Origin: an uncultured Clostridia bacterium
GTDB taxonomy: Bacteria > Bacillota > Clostridia > Oscillospirales > Ruminococcaceae
Reading direction: 5' to 3'
Assembly (NCBI GenBank): GCA_947175655.1
Contig: CAMWNQ010000126.1
Span: 1-5,028 of the forward strand
Length of the DNA: 5,028 bases
Position numbers and translations under genes: made by a program. This document shows positions 4,032-5,028 of this stretch, piece by piece. Every line of letters begins with the position of its first letter. The stretch's first letter is position 1. The notes beneath the pieces are model-generated. The model did no database searches. It was not told the DNA's origin and saw only the letters and a program-made list of their open reading frames with translations.

Positions 4032-5028
4032 TTACGTTTTCAATGCATTTCGTGTCTGCCTATATATTTCCAGCCGTGACAGTGATTTCGGACTATTATT
4101 GGTCTGATTCACTGTACGGCTGTTGTCATTATTATAGTTATTGATGACAGTACCGCCACAACCGCCATTTATCATCGCACCTGAAATTCCGTCCAGACTG
4201 TATAAAAGACCTGAATTCATTGTAATTTTCATTGCCTCGGAAACGCCTTCAATTGCTGCTTCTACATATTTTTTGCTTTTGTTTATACCCTCTGCAAGAC
4301 CGTCCATAAAATCTGGCATCCAGCTTTCAAAGTCGGTAAGAGGTCCTTTCTCAGGAACGGAGAAGTGAAGATACTCCCATATAGAACGTGCAACGTCTGC
4401 AACAGTGTTGATGAGATCTGCCATCTGATAATTAATACCGTTTATAAGATTCTGCATAATGTCATAGCCCCACTGCCACGAGGAATTTACAATATTTCTG
4501 ATGCAGTCAGCAGCAGAGTTCAGACCATCTGCTATTGTATTTCTGACATTCTGTATCCTGTCCCATACACCGTTTTTTATGTTCTCCCATATACTGAGAA
4601 CTGTATCCTGAATTTTATACATAGAATGTCCGACTGAATCAGGCATAGTGTTCCAGACATCTGCAACGCTTGATTTTATGTTGTTTACGGTGTTTTTTAT
4701 GCCATCTGATATGTTGTTCCAGGTACTTGAAAAAGAAGATTGTATGGAGTTCATAATACCCGAAATTACTGTCTTTAAGGTGTTAAATCTTGATGAGGCT
4801 AAACTGCTGACAGTTTCAAGGGTATTTTTTGTTGTAACTGAAACGCTGTTCCAGCCTGAATTTACACAAGCTGTAACAGATTTTATTGCTGAATCAACTG
4901 TATTTTTTACATTGTTCCATATATTTTGAATAAGTGTGAAAATCTTTGTAAGGAACTGTCAATGATATTTTTAATTTTTGACGTTATATTGTTTGCAAAG
5001 CCTGAGATTTTTTCTTCGACAATTCCTG
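4032..5028 (-). pseudogene. Phage tail tape measure protein, C-terminal part, with a frameshift
   Basis: The tape measure protein sets tail length and occupies the tail lumen. The C-terminal end is diagnostic: SIWEYLHFSVPEKGPLTDFE then SWMPDFMDGLAEGINKSKK, as in many Firmicutes siphovirus tape measures, then a Gly/Asn-rich stretch and a basic tail ending at 4032. Before it are 22-residue helical repeats with Trp or Phe at the same place (Trp codons at 4917, 4851, 4719, 4653 and 4587 and Phe at 4785, all 66 bp apart). The last frame is open from 4958 to 4032; the Met at 4754 is internal. Upstream, 5026-4907 is open in another frame (GIVEEKISGFANNITSKIKN...) and ends at TAA 4907-4909. One extra base near 4953-4956 would join them as KNIIDS-FLTKIFTLIQNIW. 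The N-terminal bulk lies outside the window. Confidence 0.8.
4521..4919 (-). repeat. 66-bp (22-residue) periodic coding repeat in the tape measure gene
   Basis: Six consecutive 22-residue units begin with W, W, F, W, W, W at codons 4917-4919, 4851-4853, 4785-4787, 4719-4721, 4653-4655 and 4587-4589, and a seventh starts with Leu at 4521-4523. Units share the pattern W-N-x-[VIM] followed by [VI] every three to four residues, for example WNNISDGIKNTVNNIKSSVA. DNA identity between units is modest, so this is protein-level periodicity rather than a recent tandem duplication. Confidence 0.7.

Noticed and set aside
4521..4919. CRISPR-like 66-bp spacing
   Set aside because: The units are degenerate at DNA level and periodic only in protein sequence; there is no conserved repeat of CRISPR length.
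4141..4929. Open frames on the + strand opposite the tape measure gene
   Set aside because: Antisense shadows; the - strand product has diagnostic tape measure motifs.

Overview
The window looks like a piece of a degraded prophage from a low-GC Firmicute, most likely a gut Clostridia or Ruminococcus-type host. This rests on AT-rich sequence, strong AGGAG/GGAGG ribosome binding sites, Firmicutes-style promoters and the protein families present. No host marker gene was available to fix the genus.

The left part (1-1800) reads on the + strand. It holds the C-terminal end of a D12-class (Dam-type) adenine DNA methyltransferase with a frameshift, an apparently intact Mom-like adenine hypermodification gene, and a small Cro/C1-type (XRE) regulator with a clear promoter and dyad-rich control region. 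Together they resemble a phage DNA-modification and regulation block. Two hairpin terminators follow (about 1814-1860 and 1919-1967). The second can act in both directions and separates this block from the leftward genes.

The right part (1969-5028) is a siphovirus tail module read on the - strand: tape measure protein (4032-5028), distal tail (Dit, Sipho_tail-type) protein (2300-3127), and a Gp37-like (ReqiPepy6-type) tail protein (1969-2196). The order is canonical, but every gene is damaged. The tape measure has a single-base frameshift near 4955. The Gp37-like gene stops after about 100 codons. A 134-140 bp micro-inversion (about 2177-2316) cuts across the Dit/Gp37 boundary. Flipping it back in silico restores both genes exactly: Dit regains an ending ...DAYLGV, and one base later Gp37 starts behind AGGAG and reads through ...SSLLW-DIEYYQCGQFE....

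Between the tape measure and Dit genes, on the opposite strand, sits a metabolic-type cargo gene with its own near-consensus promoter and Shine-Dalgarno. It encodes an EFR1-family flavodoxin-ferredoxin protein. A seven-A run puts its second 4Fe-4S motif in the -1 frame, so it is either broken or rescued by slippage.

The most interesting results are the reversible-looking micro-inversion, the independent cargo gene inside the tail operon, the Dam/Mom pairing, and the symmetrical control region of the XRE gene. The three single-base frameshifts could be real decay or read errors in short homopolymers. The inversion and the Gp37 truncation cannot be explained that way.
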